In this document: in pieces, positions 50,299-59,527 of the stretch
How positions within the stretch are numbered: position 1 is the stretch's first letter
How the letters are laid out: every line of letters starts with the position of its first letter
Source: Sunxiuqinia sp965230765
GTDB lineage: Bacteria; Bacteroidota; Bacteroidia; Bacteroidales; Prolixibacteraceae
Length of the DNA stretch: 64,000 nucleotides
Direction: 5' to 3'
Assembly (NCBI GenBank): GCA_965230765.1
Contig: CBDDLR010000001.1
Span: 1,240,001-1,304,000, forward strand
Notes under the pieces: generated by a model
Seen by the model: the letters and a program-made list of their open reading frames with translations, nothing else
Databases searched by the model: none
Told to the model about the DNA's origin: nothing
Translations under genes and position numbers: made by a program

Positions 50299-50784
50299 AT
50301 GAAACATTATACTGACAAGATATTCCAATCGTTTGATGACTTTTTTGAATGCCTGAAACAGTGGAAAACCAGCAACCAAAAACTAGTATTTACCAATGGC
50401 TGTTTTGACATCCTGCACCGTGGGCACATTGATTACTTAGATGTTACAGCCTCGCTGGGAGACAAGCTAATCATTGGGTTGAACACTGATTCTTCAGTAA
50501 AAAATATTAAAGGAGAAAGCCGTCCGTTTGTTGATGAGGAATCACGGGCTATTCTTTTGGCTTCGCTTGAAATGGTTGATGCCGTGGTTCTTTTCCCGGA
50601 AGAAACTCCATATGATCTGATCAAACAAATTAAGCCCGATGTGTTGACAAAAGGCAAGGATTATGAAATTGAAGAAATTGCTGGCTTTGATGTTGTTTTA
50701 GAAAATGGAGGTTCAGTAGAAACCATTGAGCTGACAGAAGGGTTTTCGACCACTTCATTGATTGAAAAAATTAAAAAAAGCTAG
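50299..50784 (+). CDS. rfaE2: RfaE2/HldE-type adenylyltransferase
   Basis: This 161-aa nucleotidyltransferase has the cytidylyltransferase-like motif TNGCFDILHRGH (about 32-43) and KGKDYEIEEI with a C-terminal STTSLIEKI. It matches the stand-alone C-terminal half of HldE, which makes ADP-D-glycero-beta-D-manno-heptose for LPS core. The kinase half is not in the window. radA starts 2 bp after the stop codon. Confidence 0.88.
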   Translation: MKHYTDKIFQSFDDFFECLKQWKTSNQKLVFTNGCFDILHRGHIDYLDVTASLGDKLIIGLNTDSSVKNIKGESRPFVDEESRAILLASLEMVDAVVLFPEETPYDLIKQIKPDVLTKGKDYEIEEIAGFDVVLENGGSVETIELTEGFSTTSLIEKIKKS

Positions 50785-50786
50785 GC

Positions 50787-52148
50787 ATGGCAAAAGTTAA
50801 AACTGTTTATACCTGCCAGAACTGTGGAAGCCAGTCGCCCAAATGGGTGGGGCGGTGCAACAACTGTGGCGAATGGAATACTTACATTGAAGAAGTTCAG
50901 GTAAAAGAAAGTAAAAATCCGTTGCCATCAAGGACTGCAAGTGGTGCACAACCGCAAAAATTAAAGGAAGTGGGCGAGGAGCAGATTCAGCGAATTGACT
51001 GCCGAAACAGGGAGCTTAACCGGGTGCTTGGAGGAGGACTTGTGCCTGGCTCGCTGGTGCTGATTGGTGGTGAACCCGGTATTGGAAAATCTACATTGGT
51101 GCTACAGGTTGCCCTTGACCTTTTGGGTAAAAAAATACTGTATGTTTCCGGCGAGGAAAGTATTCAACAAATAAAAATCAGGGCAAACCGCTTGAAACGA
51201 GAAAATGAGGATTGTTTTTTCCTGAGTGAAACTTCCCTGGAAAATATCCTCACCCACTGCGAACACCTGGAGCCCGAACTAATTGTTATTGATTCCATTC
51301 AAACCGTTTCAACTGCTCACATTGAATCATCTCCGGGAACAGTAAGTCAAATAAGGGAATGCACCAATGGCATTTTAAAATTTGCCAAAGAACGAAAAAT
51401 ACCAGTTATTCTTATTGGGCACATTACCAAGGAAGGAAACCTGGCTGGGCCGAAAGTTCTGGAGCACATGGTAGATACAGTTCTTCAATTTGAAGGTGAA
51501 AACCAATACTTGTACCGAATTTTAAGAGCAATTAAGAACCGTTTTGGCTCAACCTCAGAGCTGGGAATTTTTGAAATGACCAACGAAGGTATGCGTGAGG
51601 TCGCTAACCCTTCCGAGCTTTTGATTAACGGTGATCATGAAGGCCTGAGTGGAACTGCCATTTCCGCATCCATTGAGGGGAATCGACCGTTGATGATTGA
51701 AATACAGTCGCTTGTGAGTACGGCAGCTTACGGCACACCTCAACGTTCTTCTACCGGATTTGATTTAAGAAGGCTGAATATGTTGCTGGCTGTTTTAGAA
51801 AAACGTGCTGGCTTTAAGTTGGCCGTAAAAGATGTATTCCTAAATATTGCAGGTGGCATTAAAGTAGATGATCCTGCTATCGATCTGGCAGTAGTTTCAG
51901 CCATACTATCGTCAAATTTTGACATGCCCATTAATAAAAAACTGGCTTTTGCCGGAGAAGTTGGCTTATCCGGGGAAATAAGGGCAGTTAACCGATTGGA
52001 ACAACGAATTGCTGAAGCTGAAAAGCTGGGGATGGAAAAGATATTCATCCCGAGAAATGGGAAATCGTTCGATTTCAAAAAATTTGATTTACAAATAGAA
52101 CCTGTACAAAGGGTGGATGATTTCTTTAGGAAATTGTTTAAGAAGTAA
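50787..52148 (+). CDS. radA: DNA repair protein RadA
   Basis: The 453-aa product has all RadA parts: N-terminal zinc finger with Cys10, Cys13, Cys24 and Cys27; RecA-like ATPase with GGEPGIGKST; the RadA-specific KNRFGS motif; and a Lon-protease-like C-terminus with DPAIDLAVVSAILSS and GEVGLSGEIRAV. RadA drives branch migration of recombination intermediates. It follows rfaE2 closely and is probably co-transcribed with it. Confidence 0.97.
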   Translation: MAKVKTVYTCQNCGSQSPKWVGRCNNCGEWNTYIEEVQVKESKNPLPSRTASGAQPQKLKEVGEEQIQRIDCRNRELNRVLGGGLVPGSLVLIGGEPGIGKSTLVLQVALDLLGKKILYVSGEESIQQIKIRANRLKRENEDCFFLSETSLENILTHCEHLEPELIVIDSIQTVSTAHIESSPGTVSQIRECTNGILKFAKERKIPVILIGHITKEGNLAGPKVLEHMVDTVLQFEGENQYLYRILRAIKNRFGSTSELGIFEMTNEGMREVANPSELLINGDHEGLSGTAISASIEGNRPLMIEIQSLVSTAAYGTPQRSSTGFDLRRLNMLLAVLEKRAGFKLAVKDVFLNIAGGIKVDDPAIDLAVVSAILSSNFDMPINKKLAFAGEVGLSGEIRAVNRLEQRIAEAEKLGMEKIFIPRNGKSFDFKKFDLQIEPVQRVDDFFRKLFKK

Positions 52149-52200
52149 GATTGTGAAAAAAATGCATTATTCTTGAGTTTAATGTATTTGAGAACATCAG

Positions 52201-52251
52201 ACCCCCATCTCTTTCTTCCCCCTACAAGGGGAAGATGTTAAGAAGGGGGTT
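52201..52251. repeat. Long intergenic hairpin after radA
   Basis: CTTCCCC-CTACAA-GGGGAAG forms the inner stem, with outer CCCCC and GGGGG blocks also facing each other. No T tract follows immediately, so it may be a dispersed palindromic repeat rather than a terminator. Confidence 0.55.
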
Positions 52252-52363
52252 AAATCCATGTATTTTCAAGTCTCACCTTTGCAAACAATTTCAATTCGTT
52301 ACCGTTTTTAATCACTTTTGGTTTTTTTAAGATTTTGTTTTTCGTAAATATTTAATGGATTTA

Positions 52364-52371
52364 TACCTTTG
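52364..52371 (+). promoter_or_regulatory. -7 box of the DUF4296 gene
   Basis: TACCTTTG is an exact TAnnTTTG match followed by GC, 18 bp before the start codon at 52390. Confidence 0.45.
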
Positions 52372-52389
52372 GCAAATCATTTATAACCA

Positions 52390-52773
52390 ATGGGAAAAGT
52401 ATTTATAATTTTTGCAGGTGTTACTTTGTTCCTAATTTCTTCATGTGGAGAAACCGGGTATGAAAAACCAAAGAACCTGATCGGGGAAAAGGAAATGGCT
52501 AATATCCTGTATGATATGCACCTGACACAGGCCATTTATAATACGACAAAATATCGTCAGGATAAGGACAGCATGCTCTTTAAAATAGAAGACTACCATT
52601 ATTCGGTACTTAAAAAATACGGAGTTGATGACTCCACATACTACAAATCAATACTCTATTATTCTAGTCTTCCGAAGGTTTACGAGCGTATTTACCAGGA
52701 TGTGGTGGATAGAATGGTAATGCTTGAAGAAGAAAACAAGAGAGATGAAGCCGTAAAAATTCATGCTGAATGA
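52390..52773 (+). CDS. DUF4296 lipoprotein
   Basis: The 127-aa product has a lipoprotein signal ending LISSCGE (Cys about 19) and a DUF4296 domain: GEKEMANILYDMHLTQAIYN, then KDSMLFKIEDYHYSVLKKYGVDDSTYYKSILYY (the key part being KKYGVDDSTY). The family is Bacteroidota-specific and of unknown role in the envelope. Its stop overlaps the next start by 4 bp, as in genomes where a full amidohydrolase follows. Confidence 0.85.
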   Translation: MGKVFIIFAGVTLFLISSCGETGYEKPKNLIGEKEMANILYDMHLTQAIYNTTKYRQDKDSMLFKIEDYHYSVLKKYGVDDSTYYKSILYYSSLPKVYERIYQDVVDRMVMLEEENKRDEAVKIHAE

Positions 52774-53138
52774 AAAAATTTTCAGCACATTACGTTTTTC
52801 CTGTTTCCACCCTACCCATAAAAAATGGAATTGTTGTTACCGATGATTCGGGGAAGATTGTTGAGGTGATAAATCCGAATAATGACTTTAAAGAAATTGC
52901 AGGCCTTGAATTTCACAATGGAATTATTTGCCCCGATTTTACGGACAATAAAATGTTTGTAAGTCTTCAAAAGAAAAAAGGTATTGAAATAAATAGCCTG
53001 TTGAGTGAAATGTGCATCACATCTTCAGAAAAAGGCTCAATTGAACCTGGTAAAAAACCCGGGCTGCTTCTCATTTCAGGGATTGATTATTCAAACATGG
53101 CACTAAAGGAAAACTGTTCCTTGAAAAAACTGATTTAA
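52770..53138 (+). pseudogene. Amidohydrolase remnant lacking the catalytic barrel
   Basis: The 122-aa product reads like an amidohydrolase with its middle removed. Residues 1-60 match the N-terminal beta-sandwich (KNGIVVTDDSGKIVEVINP, then GLEFHNGIICPDF), where a metal-binding H-x-H should follow but the sequence instead is TDNKMFVSLQKKKG. From about residue 72 it resumes with the C-terminal end (GSIEPGKKPGLLLISGIDYSNM). The TIM barrel with all metal ligands is absent, so it cannot be an active hydrolase. The frame is open, with translational coupling to DUF4296, so it may still be expressed or be a recent in-frame deletion. Confidence 0.7.
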
Positions 53139-53164
53139 TTTTTACTTTAGCCCAAAATTTTGGT

Positions 53165-53944
53165 ATGGCAACTTTCCTCTTTGATAAAACTATTTTCGGT
53201 CCTATTAAGAGCCGCAGGCTTGGAGTTTCATTAGGTGTGAATTTATTACCCAACGATAGCAAAGTTTGTTCGTTTGACTGCATTTATTGCGAATGCGGAT
53301 GGACGCCTAGAAAAAGAGAAACAAAAGCCATCTTGCCTTCACGTGAACAGGTTGCAGAACTGCTTGAAAAACAGCTCGCAAAAATGAACGACGAAGGTGA
53401 ACTGCCAGACGTTATTACTTTTGCAGGAAACGGGGAGCCCACGCTTCACAAGGAGTTTGCAGGAATTATTGACGACACAATAAGTTTGCGTAACCAGTAT
53501 GCACCCGAATGCCGGATTGCCGTGCTCACCAATGCAACGATGAACCACAAACAAGATGTTTTTGATGCGCTTTTAAAAGTAGAAGACAACATTCAAAAAC
53601 TTGATTCGGTATTTCCGGAAACCATTGAAAAGCTTGATTGCCCCTTGGGCAGGTTCGACTTGGATGAAACCATCAATCAGCTTATCCGGTTTGGGGAAAA
53701 TGCTATCATTCAGACACTATTTGTGCGTGGCGAACATAAAGGGCAGATGATTGACAACACCACACCGGAAGAATTGGAAGCCTGGCTTAAAACAATACAA
53801 AAAATAAAACCAGGACAGGTGATGATTTACACCATTGCCCGTGACACGCCCATCAACAGCCTTGAAAAGGTTCCGGTTGAAGAACTGGAAGCAATCGCAG
53901 AAAAAGTTCGAGATGCAGGATTTGATGTTCAGGTTTCTGGTTAA
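53165..53944 (+). CDS. Radical SAM protein
   Basis: This 259-aa protein has the Cx3Cx2C cluster motif in VCSFDCIYCECGW (Cys35, Cys39, Cys42), preceded by GPIKSRRLGVSLGVNLLP, and a GNGEPTLH motif that helps bind SAM. The size and N-terminal sequence match a common uncharacterised group annotated as 'radical SAM, wyosine-like'. Its substrate is unknown. It ends tail to tail with DUF2147, overlapping by 4 bp. Confidence 0.88.
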   Translation: MATFLFDKTIFGPIKSRRLGVSLGVNLLPNDSKVCSFDCIYCECGWTPRKRETKAILPSREQVAELLEKQLAKMNDEGELPDVITFAGNGEPTLHKEFAGIIDDTISLRNQYAPECRIAVLTNATMNHKQDVFDALLKVEDNIQKLDSVFPETIEKLDCPLGRFDLDETINQLIRFGENAIIQTLFVRGEHKGQMIDNTTPEELEAWLKTIQKIKPGQVMIYTIARDTPINSLEKVPVEELEAIAEKVRDAGFDVQVSG

Positions 53945-54393
53945 TTCAGGCTTGTGCGTGTCCATTCGGTTGAACGTCCCAGCCATTTGATACCCACAAC
54001 ATAGCCTTTCAGGAATAATTTATCGGTGTTCCCTTCCTTAAACCAGCCAAAACAATCGTAGGTTTTTCCTGATTTTGGATCGTAAATTCGTCCTCCCTGC
54101 CATTGCGATTTTTTCGAATCGAATTTCAGGTCGCTAAGAATCTGTAATCCCAAAACTGAACGATCGCGCAATGACGGATCTGGGTTTTCATCATCCAGCG
54201 GCGGCTTCCCATTTTCATACTTTTCAGGAATCATGTACACGATGGTTCCAAAATAAAGCCCTTCTTTTTCAACGATTTCAATTTTTGAAGTTTTTTCATC
54301 GTTCCACCAAATACCGGCAATAGACTCTGAATTTTGTGCAGTAGCTGAATGTAGCCAAAGACCGAACAGGAAAAGAACCAATAATTTCTTCAT
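53941..54393 (-). CDS. DUF2147 secreted protein
   Basis: The 150-aa product has a signal peptide (MKKLLVLFLFGLWLHSATAQ) and a DUF2147 domain: SIAGIWWNDEKTSKIEI, FGTIVYMIPEKYENGKPP, then SVLGLQILSDLKFDSKKSQW and GGRIYDPKSGKTYDC. It is a small calycin-like beta-barrel thought to be periplasmic; the ligand is not known. It converges on the radical SAM gene. Confidence 0.88.
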   Translation of the reverse strand: MKKLLVLFLFGLWLHSATAQNSESIAGIWWNDEKTSKIEIVEKEGLYFGTIVYMIPEKYENGKPPLDDENPDPSLRDRSVLGLQILSDLKFDSKKSQWQGGRIYDPKSGKTYDCFGWFKEGNTDKLFLKGYVVGIKWLGRSTEWTRTSLN

Positions 54394-54516
54394 GAATATA
54401 TTTTTTCTGAAAGATAATTAATTTCAAGCTGTTTAAAAACCAACAAAATCGTTAATTTACCGATTGTGTTTGACAGCCCACGATGGGATGTTGTAACTTG
54501 CAAGAAATTTCCCGGA

Positions 54517-55812
54517 ATGAAACTGAAGCCAATATTTGCCCGAACCCGTGCAGAGCTGAATAAAGAATACCTGAAAAGCGAAAAAAGACGTGTGTTGATT
54601 ATTATTGTCCTTTTTGTCTTTAGTATTTCTGTTATCCCCGTTTTGCATGGTATATTTTCTGAGCTTGTTGACAATGAAATGAACCAAAAACAAATGCTCG
54701 GGAAATTGGCACTAAGCATGCTTTTGTTTTTCGTGTTTGAACTTTCTGTTTATTTTCGGTTACTGTACATGCAGAACAAAAAGATTTTGCTGCCCCGGTT
54801 TGTTCCTTACATTAATACTTTTGTTGAATTAACCATTCCTATTTTAATCATTATATCGGCTGTTCAGTACGACTATTCAATTCTTTCCCTGGAATACAAT
54901 GGATACATTTTTTACATCGTGCTAATTATTCTTTCCTCGCTTCATCTTGAGCAAAATGTGAGTATTATGGCTGGTATTGTTGCCGCCATTTGCTATGGCT
55001 TCCTGACCAGGTGGGCTGTTGGATATTTGGAAATTACCGAAAACATACCACAATTTATGGAAATGTCCGGTGCACGAATTTTCTCACTGGCGTTGTTTGG
55101 TGTTTTGTCGGGATTGGTAGCGCGTGAAATGAACAAAAAGCTGCATCGAGCCATTGAATTTCAGAAACAACAAAAACAAGTTGAAGTTTTGCTTGGACAA
55201 CAGGTATCGAAAGAAATTGCCGATGAGCTTATCAATAATAATGACGAACTGTCGACCCGGATTATTGATGCTGCCATCATGTTCATGGATATTAAAGACT
55301 TTAGTACCTGGGCTGACACAAAAACACCCGAAGAAGTGATTCATTATCAAAACCAGGTTTTCAACCCAATCATTGATATTGTAAATAAAAGGCATGGGGT
55401 GATTAACCAGTTCCTGGGCGATGGTTTTATGGCCTCGTTCGGAATTGGCAGTAACGATCAGAAATATGTTCAGCATGCTTTCCAGGCAGGTGTTGAGATT
55501 ACCAGAAAAATTAGGGAAATGGAAGAGCCCAGTTTGATTCCGGAAACATTTGTAAGAATAGGACTACACCGTGGAAAAATTATTGTGGGAAATATAGGAA
55601 ACGATATCCGAAAACAATTTTCACTGGCTGGGAAAAACATTATTATTGCTGCCCGCCTGGAGCAAATGAACAAGGAATTGGATTCTCAGTACCTGATTTC
55701 TGAAGACATTGAGCGAAAAATAAAACCTGATGGTTTTTGCCTGGAAGAAGTTGGAATGATCAAACTGCGTGGCATCGACAAAGAAGTAAAAGCTTACCAG
55801 GTTATTTGCTAA
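54517..55812 (+). CDS. Membrane-bound class III adenylate/guanylate cyclase
   Basis: The 431-aa product is taken from ATG 54517; a GTG 51 bases upstream is possible but adds a non-conserved stretch. About residues 28-205 hold six membrane segments, followed by a helical linker and a class III cyclase domain (about 245-431). The metal-binding aspartates are in FMDIKDFS (about 257) and FLGDGFMASFG; the Asn-Arg pair is seen in GKNIIIAARLE. It probably makes cAMP or cGMP in response to a membrane signal. No effector gene is adjacent. Confidence 0.88.
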   Translation: MKLKPIFARTRAELNKEYLKSEKRRVLIIIVLFVFSISVIPVLHGIFSELVDNEMNQKQMLGKLALSMLLFFVFELSVYFRLLYMQNKKILLPRFVPYINTFVELTIPILIIISAVQYDYSILSLEYNGYIFYIVLIILSSLHLEQNVSIMAGIVAAICYGFLTRWAVGYLEITENIPQFMEMSGARIFSLALFGVLSGLVAREMNKKLHRAIEFQKQQKQVEVLLGQQVSKEIADELINNNDELSTRIIDAAIMFMDIKDFSTWADTKTPEEVIHYQNQVFNPIIDIVNKRHGVINQFLGDGFMASFGIGSNDQKYVQHAFQAGVEITRKIREMEEPSLIPETFVRIGLHRGKIIVGNIGNDIRKQFSLAGKNIIIAARLEQMNKELDSQYLISEDIERKIKPDGFCLEEVGMIKLRGIDKEVKAYQVIC

Positions 55813-55866
55813 CAAAAGTCCTATTTACAGATCCCCCTTAACTATATTTTTGCCGCAAAAAAAGGA

Positions 55867-56568
55867 ATGAAACGGTTTTTGCTTTCATTGGTGGTATGCA
55901 TATTCTGCTTTGTTGGACTGGCTAACGAAACCGAGTGGCAAATAGATGGCGAAATTGTTGTTTATTCAAAGCACCATTGGCGTGGAATGGGTTTTGGCAA
56001 CACTCCCAGTTTCGAGCCTTCCGTAACATTTTCAAAAGGCATTTTTTCGCTCAACCTTTGGGGTGCACAAACTACCGACAACTCTTATGTTGAAGTAGAT
56101 GTTATTCCTTCACTAAATATTGGGAAATACCAATTCATCATTTTTGACTATTATAATCCGGTGAATGGGGGACATAATGATTTCTTCACTTTTAAAGAAG
56201 GTGAAAACAGGCATTCAGCTGAATTCGCGATTGTTAGAAACCCATCAAAATATTTCCCGGTTAAGCTAATGGGTACAAGTTTTTTCTTTGGCGATAAAAA
56301 TGCAGAAACTGGAAACCCGTTTTATTCTACCTATCTGGAAGCTGCCTATTCACTCGATTTAAAATGGGTGAAACTAGAACCAACGCTGGGAATTGCAACA
56401 CACAAAAGTTACTATGCTGAAGGTTTTGCAGTAATCAATTCAAGTTTTTCCATCAAAAAAGAAATTGAATTGGCACACGGTTTAACGATGCCTCTTTCAT
56501 TGTCAATGATTCATAATCCGGATCAGAATAAATCTTTCCTTTCATTTGGTTCTGGAATAAGCTTTTAA
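55867..56568 (+). CDS. Predicted outer-membrane beta-barrel protein
   Basis: The 233-aa product has a signal peptide (MKRFLLSLVVCIFCFVGLAN), followed by alternating amphipathic strands (VYSKHHWRGMGFG, FSLNLWGAQTTDNSYVEVDV, IFDYYNPVNGGHNDFF) and a C-terminal phenylalanine (SFGSGISF), the usual mark of a small outer-membrane barrel. No named family is recognised. It lies 54 bp after the cyclase gene in the same direction and may be co-transcribed. Confidence 0.7.
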   Translation: MKRFLLSLVVCIFCFVGLANETEWQIDGEIVVYSKHHWRGMGFGNTPSFEPSVTFSKGIFSLNLWGAQTTDNSYVEVDVIPSLNIGKYQFIIFDYYNPVNGGHNDFFTFKEGENRHSAEFAIVRNPSKYFPVKLMGTSFFFGDKNAETGNPFYSTYLEAAYSLDLKWVKLEPTLGIATHKSYYAEGFAVINSSFSIKKEIELAHGLTMPLSLSMIHNPDQNKSFLSFGSGISF

Positions 56569-56572
56569 AAAG

Positions 56573-56599
56573 AAACGGGAACCCGTTAGAGTCCCCGTT
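56573..56599 (-). terminator. Terminator between the barrel protein and ROK kinase
   Basis: AACGGG and CCCGTT blocks pair around a loop; the A-rich sequence at 56567-56574 is a T tract on the minus strand, ending the ROK/symporter operon. Confidence 0.6.
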
Positions 56600-56619
56600 C
56601 ATTTATTTTGAAAGAATAA

Positions 56620-57597
56620 TTACTTTTCAAGTTCTTTCCAAACCAAAGCACTTGAGCCAATAATAGCTGCATCGCCACCTTTTAACTTTGAAGGCAGGAT
56701 GTCAATTTTGTTTTGGAAGATTGGCAACAGATATTCTTCCATGTATTTTTTGGTTGGTTTGAAAATGTAATCACCAGCTGCTGTTGGCCCACCAAACAAG
56801 AATATTGCTTCGGGGCTTAAATAATGGACAGTATCTGCCAAAGCCATTCCAAGCCATTTGCCTGTTAACTCAAATACTTCCAATGCAACTTTGTCTCCCT
56901 TTTCAGCAGCGTCAAAAATCATTTTCGAATCAAGTTCGTTGAACGTCACATCAGCCAAAAGGCTGTCGTTGGCATTATCACGAGCTATGATCTCAAATGC
57001 GGTGCGTTTCATTCCAGGAGCAGAACAATAGGTTTCTAAACAACCTTTAGCACCACAACCGCAAGAACGACCGTTAGGGATTAAGTTAACATGGCCACAC
57101 TCACCGGCAAACCCATCAGCTCCATAAACAACATCGCCGTTTACAACCAATCCGCTACCTACACCAGTACCCAAAGTATACATCACGAAGTTTTTCATGC
57201 CTTTGGCACCTCCGTAAATCATTTCGCCAATAGCTGCGGCATTTGCATCGTTGGTAAGGGCAATGTATTCCAACTCCGGATATTTTCCTTTAAGAAGGTT
57301 AACCATATTCACGACACCTTTAAAGGATAGGTTCGGAGCATATTCTATTGAGCCAGTATAATAGTTCCCATTGGGAGCCCCCATGCCAATGCCCAAAATT
57401 TGGGTATCGCCATTAATCAACTTCACGGATTTTATCAATTCGTTGATTGCGTCAGATAACTCCTGAATGTATTTGTCAATATCGCCATGGGATGGGGTAG
57501 GAATATTATCCTTAACCATGATGTTCCCTTCAGCATCAACGACTCCTATTGCAGTATTCGTTCCGCCAATATCGACTCCAATTGCAACTTTCTTCAT
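56620..57597 (-). CDS. ROK-family sugar kinase (glucokinase-like)
   Basis: This 325-aa kinase has the ROK features: N-terminal phosphate-binding GVDIGGTNTAIGVVD, catalytic Asp in LTNDANAAAIGE, GTGVGSGLV, the GECGHVNL motif and the zinc-binding CGCGAKGCLE. ROK kinases phosphorylate glucose or related hexoses at the 6-position. The gene upstream on the same strand, 28 bp away, is a FucP-type sugar symporter, so the pair imports and phosphorylates a hexose, most likely glucose. Confidence 0.92.
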   Translation of the reverse strand: MKKVAIGVDIGGTNTAIGVVDAEGNIMVKDNIPTPSHGDIDKYIQELSDAINELIKSVKLINGDTQILGIGMGAPNGNYYTGSIEYAPNLSFKGVVNMVNLLKGKYPELEYIALTNDANAAAIGEMIYGGAKGMKNFVMYTLGTGVGSGLVVNGDVVYGADGFAGECGHVNLIPNGRSCGCGAKGCLETYCSAPGMKRTAFEIIARDNANDSLLADVTFNELDSKMIFDAAEKGDKVALEVFELTGKWLGMALADTVHYLSPEAIFLFGGPTAAGDYIFKPTKKYMEEYLLPIFQNKIDILPSKLKGGDAAIIGSSALVWKELEK

Positions 57598-57625
57598 AAT
57601 CAGAATAAATTATAAAATATACAAA

Positions 57626-58891
57626 CTACTCTTTCCCATCAGCTCTTTTAGTAACATTACTTCCTACTAAGGCATAAAATAATAGGTAAGCAAGACCTGC
57701 GAACATTACCCAGTAGCTTGGAATAAAGCCAGCTGCATCGGCAACCGCATTTTGCACGAGTGGCACAAGTCCACCACCAACTACCATCGTCATGAAAATG
57801 CCCGAAGCTGCTGCAACGTATTTACCAAGTCCTTCAACTGCAAGATTGAAAATACCACCCCACATAATTGAAGTACACAATCCAACCAATACAAATAAGA
57901 GTGCTTTTACAGGAATTTGGTCAACACCAAAAGCAGACAATTCAACAGTTGCAGACGCTGGAATCAAAATACCTGCAAGAATTAAGATTAAGCCCAAGCC
58001 AGATGTAAATGTTAACATGGTTTTACTTGAAACTTTACCGCCAATAGCAGCTCCAGTTAAACGACCAACCAACATTAACAACCAGTATGCTCCAGCAATA
58101 GAACCTGCCAAACCAACGTTCATTCCAACTCCGCCTGGTTCAGATAACCAAAGAATCATTGTTCCTGGCACACCAATCTCAATACCTACGTAAACAAAAA
58201 TAGCAATGGCACCAAATACAAAATGACGAAACTTCATTGCACCTGCCATCAATTTTTTCATTGGTTCTTTTGCAAACTCCAAAGTTGGCTCAGGAATAGC
58301 AACAAACAACAATACAAAGAAAGCTAGTGCAAAAATACCCATTGCAATGTACATTACTGGGAAAACGTCTGAAATACGGGCTTTTGCTGCTTCACCAATT
58401 AAAATACCTACAAATGCAGGAGTAATAGTAGCCATAATCGAGTTGAATGAACCTCCAACCTGAATGAGCTGGTTGCCTTTGTTACCTCCACCACCAAGGG
58501 TATTTAACATTGGGTTAACAACTGTATTTAACAAACACATTGAAGCTCCGGCAACAAGCGCACCAATTAAATAAACTGTAAACGCCGACCCTTCACCAAC
58601 ATGACCGGAAAGATATTGAATGCCTACTCCAATGAACCCAACTGCAATTGCAATTAAAGCGGTTTTTTTGTACCCAATACGTTGCAACAAAATCCCCCCA
58701 GGTATTCCCACAATGGCGTAAGCGATAAAGTTCATCGCATTACCTAACATTCCCTGTACGTTAGTCGCTCCAAATTGAGCCTTTAAAACAACCCCCATGG
58801 GCGCAGCCAAATTTGTAACAAATGAGATCATACCAAACAGTAAGATCATCATAATAATGGGAACTGTGTAATTTTGTTTTTGATTTTGCAT
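57626..58891 (-). CDS. FucP-type sugar:proton symporter (MFS)
   Basis: The 421-aa product starts at ATG 58891 (MQNQKQNYTVPIIMM); the longer ORF upstream is not conserved-looking. It has twelve likely membrane segments with MISFVTNLAAPMGVVLKAQFG in the first pair, GGILLQRIGYKKTAL and the family's GGALVPLVQ-like region as GGGLVPLVQNAVADA near the C-terminus. The FHS/FucP group imports glucose, galactose or fucose with protons. It forms an operon with the ROK kinase. Confidence 0.9.
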   Translation of the reverse strand: MQNQKQNYTVPIIMMILLFGMISFVTNLAAPMGVVLKAQFGATNVQGMLGNAMNFIAYAIVGIPGGILLQRIGYKKTALIAIAVGFIGVGIQYLSGHVGEGSAFTVYLIGALVAGASMCLLNTVVNPMLNTLGGGGNKGNQLIQVGGSFNSIMATITPAFVGILIGEAAKARISDVFPVMYIAMGIFALAFFVLLFVAIPEPTLEFAKEPMKKLMAGAMKFRHFVFGAIAIFVYVGIEIGVPGTMILWLSEPGGVGMNVGLAGSIAGAYWLLMLVGRLTGAAIGGKVSSKTMLTFTSGLGLILILAGILIPASATVELSAFGVDQIPVKALLFVLVGLCTSIMWGGIFNLAVEGLGKYVAAASGIFMTMVVGGGLVPLVQNAVADAAGFIPSYWVMFAGLAYLLFYALVGSNVTKRADGKE

Positions 58892-59161
58892 AATAGATTT
58901 TTTATAGATGTTAGTTTCTGTGTTTAAATTCAAGCTTGACTCAAAAAGATAAGGTGCGAGACGACTGTTCATTAACACACTTATTTTAGTTGGTCTAGGC
59001 TTCAGAAGAAGCAAATTTAAAAATTAAAATGATTAATTATCATTTTGGGATTTTTAGATCAGCAATTTAGAACATTTCGTAGTATGTTTTACATGCAAGA
59101 TTCAATTTGAAAGATTCATCTCGACATAATTCACAAAAAGACGTTATTGTTGTAATTTCTT

Positions 59162-59169
59162 TAACTTTG
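59162..59169 (+). promoter_or_regulatory. -7 box of rbfA
   Basis: TAACTTTG followed by CAGG is an exact TAnnTTTG match, 17 bp before the rbfA ATG. The 295-bp gap that ends here also holds the symporter promoter on the other strand; nothing else was recognised in it. Confidence 0.5.
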
Positions 59170-59186
59170 CAGGAAATTTGAAATTA

Positions 59187-59525
59187 ATGGAATCAACACG
59201 TCAAAGTAAAATCAGCAGGCTTGTTCAACGAGAACTGGCCGATATTTTTCAGAAAGAAAGCAGGACACTTTTTATGGGTAAAATGATTAGTGTGACAGTT
59301 GTTCGCGTTAGTCCCGATCTTGGTGTCGCTAAGGCATACCTGAGTATTTTCCCTTCGGATAATGCAAGCGAAGTGCTAAAGCAAATACGGATCGCTAACC
59401 CAAAACTCCGCGGTATTTTAGGAAGAAGGGTTGGCAAACAACTCAGGGTAGTACCTGAATTAGAGTTTTACATTGACGACAGCCTTGATTACATTGATAA
59501 CATCGACAATCTTCTGAAAAAATAA
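59187..59525 (+). CDS. rbfA: 30S ribosome-binding factor A
   Basis: The 112-aa product starts at ATG 59187 rather than the TTG at 59178. It matches RbfA: SRLVQRELADIFQKESRT, then VTVVRVSPDLGVAKAYLSIFP and GRRVGKQLRVVPELEFYIDD, with the KH-like fold. RbfA helps mature the 16S rRNA 5' end. It heads an operon with a methyltransferase and a LolC/E-like permease, an order often seen in Bacteroidota. Confidence 0.95.
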   Translation: MESTRQSKISRLVQRELADIFQKESRTLFMGKMISVTVVRVSPDLGVAKAYLSIFPSDNASEVLKQIRIANPKLRGILGRRVGKQLRVVPELEFYIDDSLDYIDNIDNLLKK

Positions 59526-59527
59526 AC

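Noticed and set aside
58892..59014. N-terminal extension of the sugar symporter
   Set aside because: The added 41 residues are not hydrophobic or conserved-looking, and the membrane protein starts naturally at ATG 58891.
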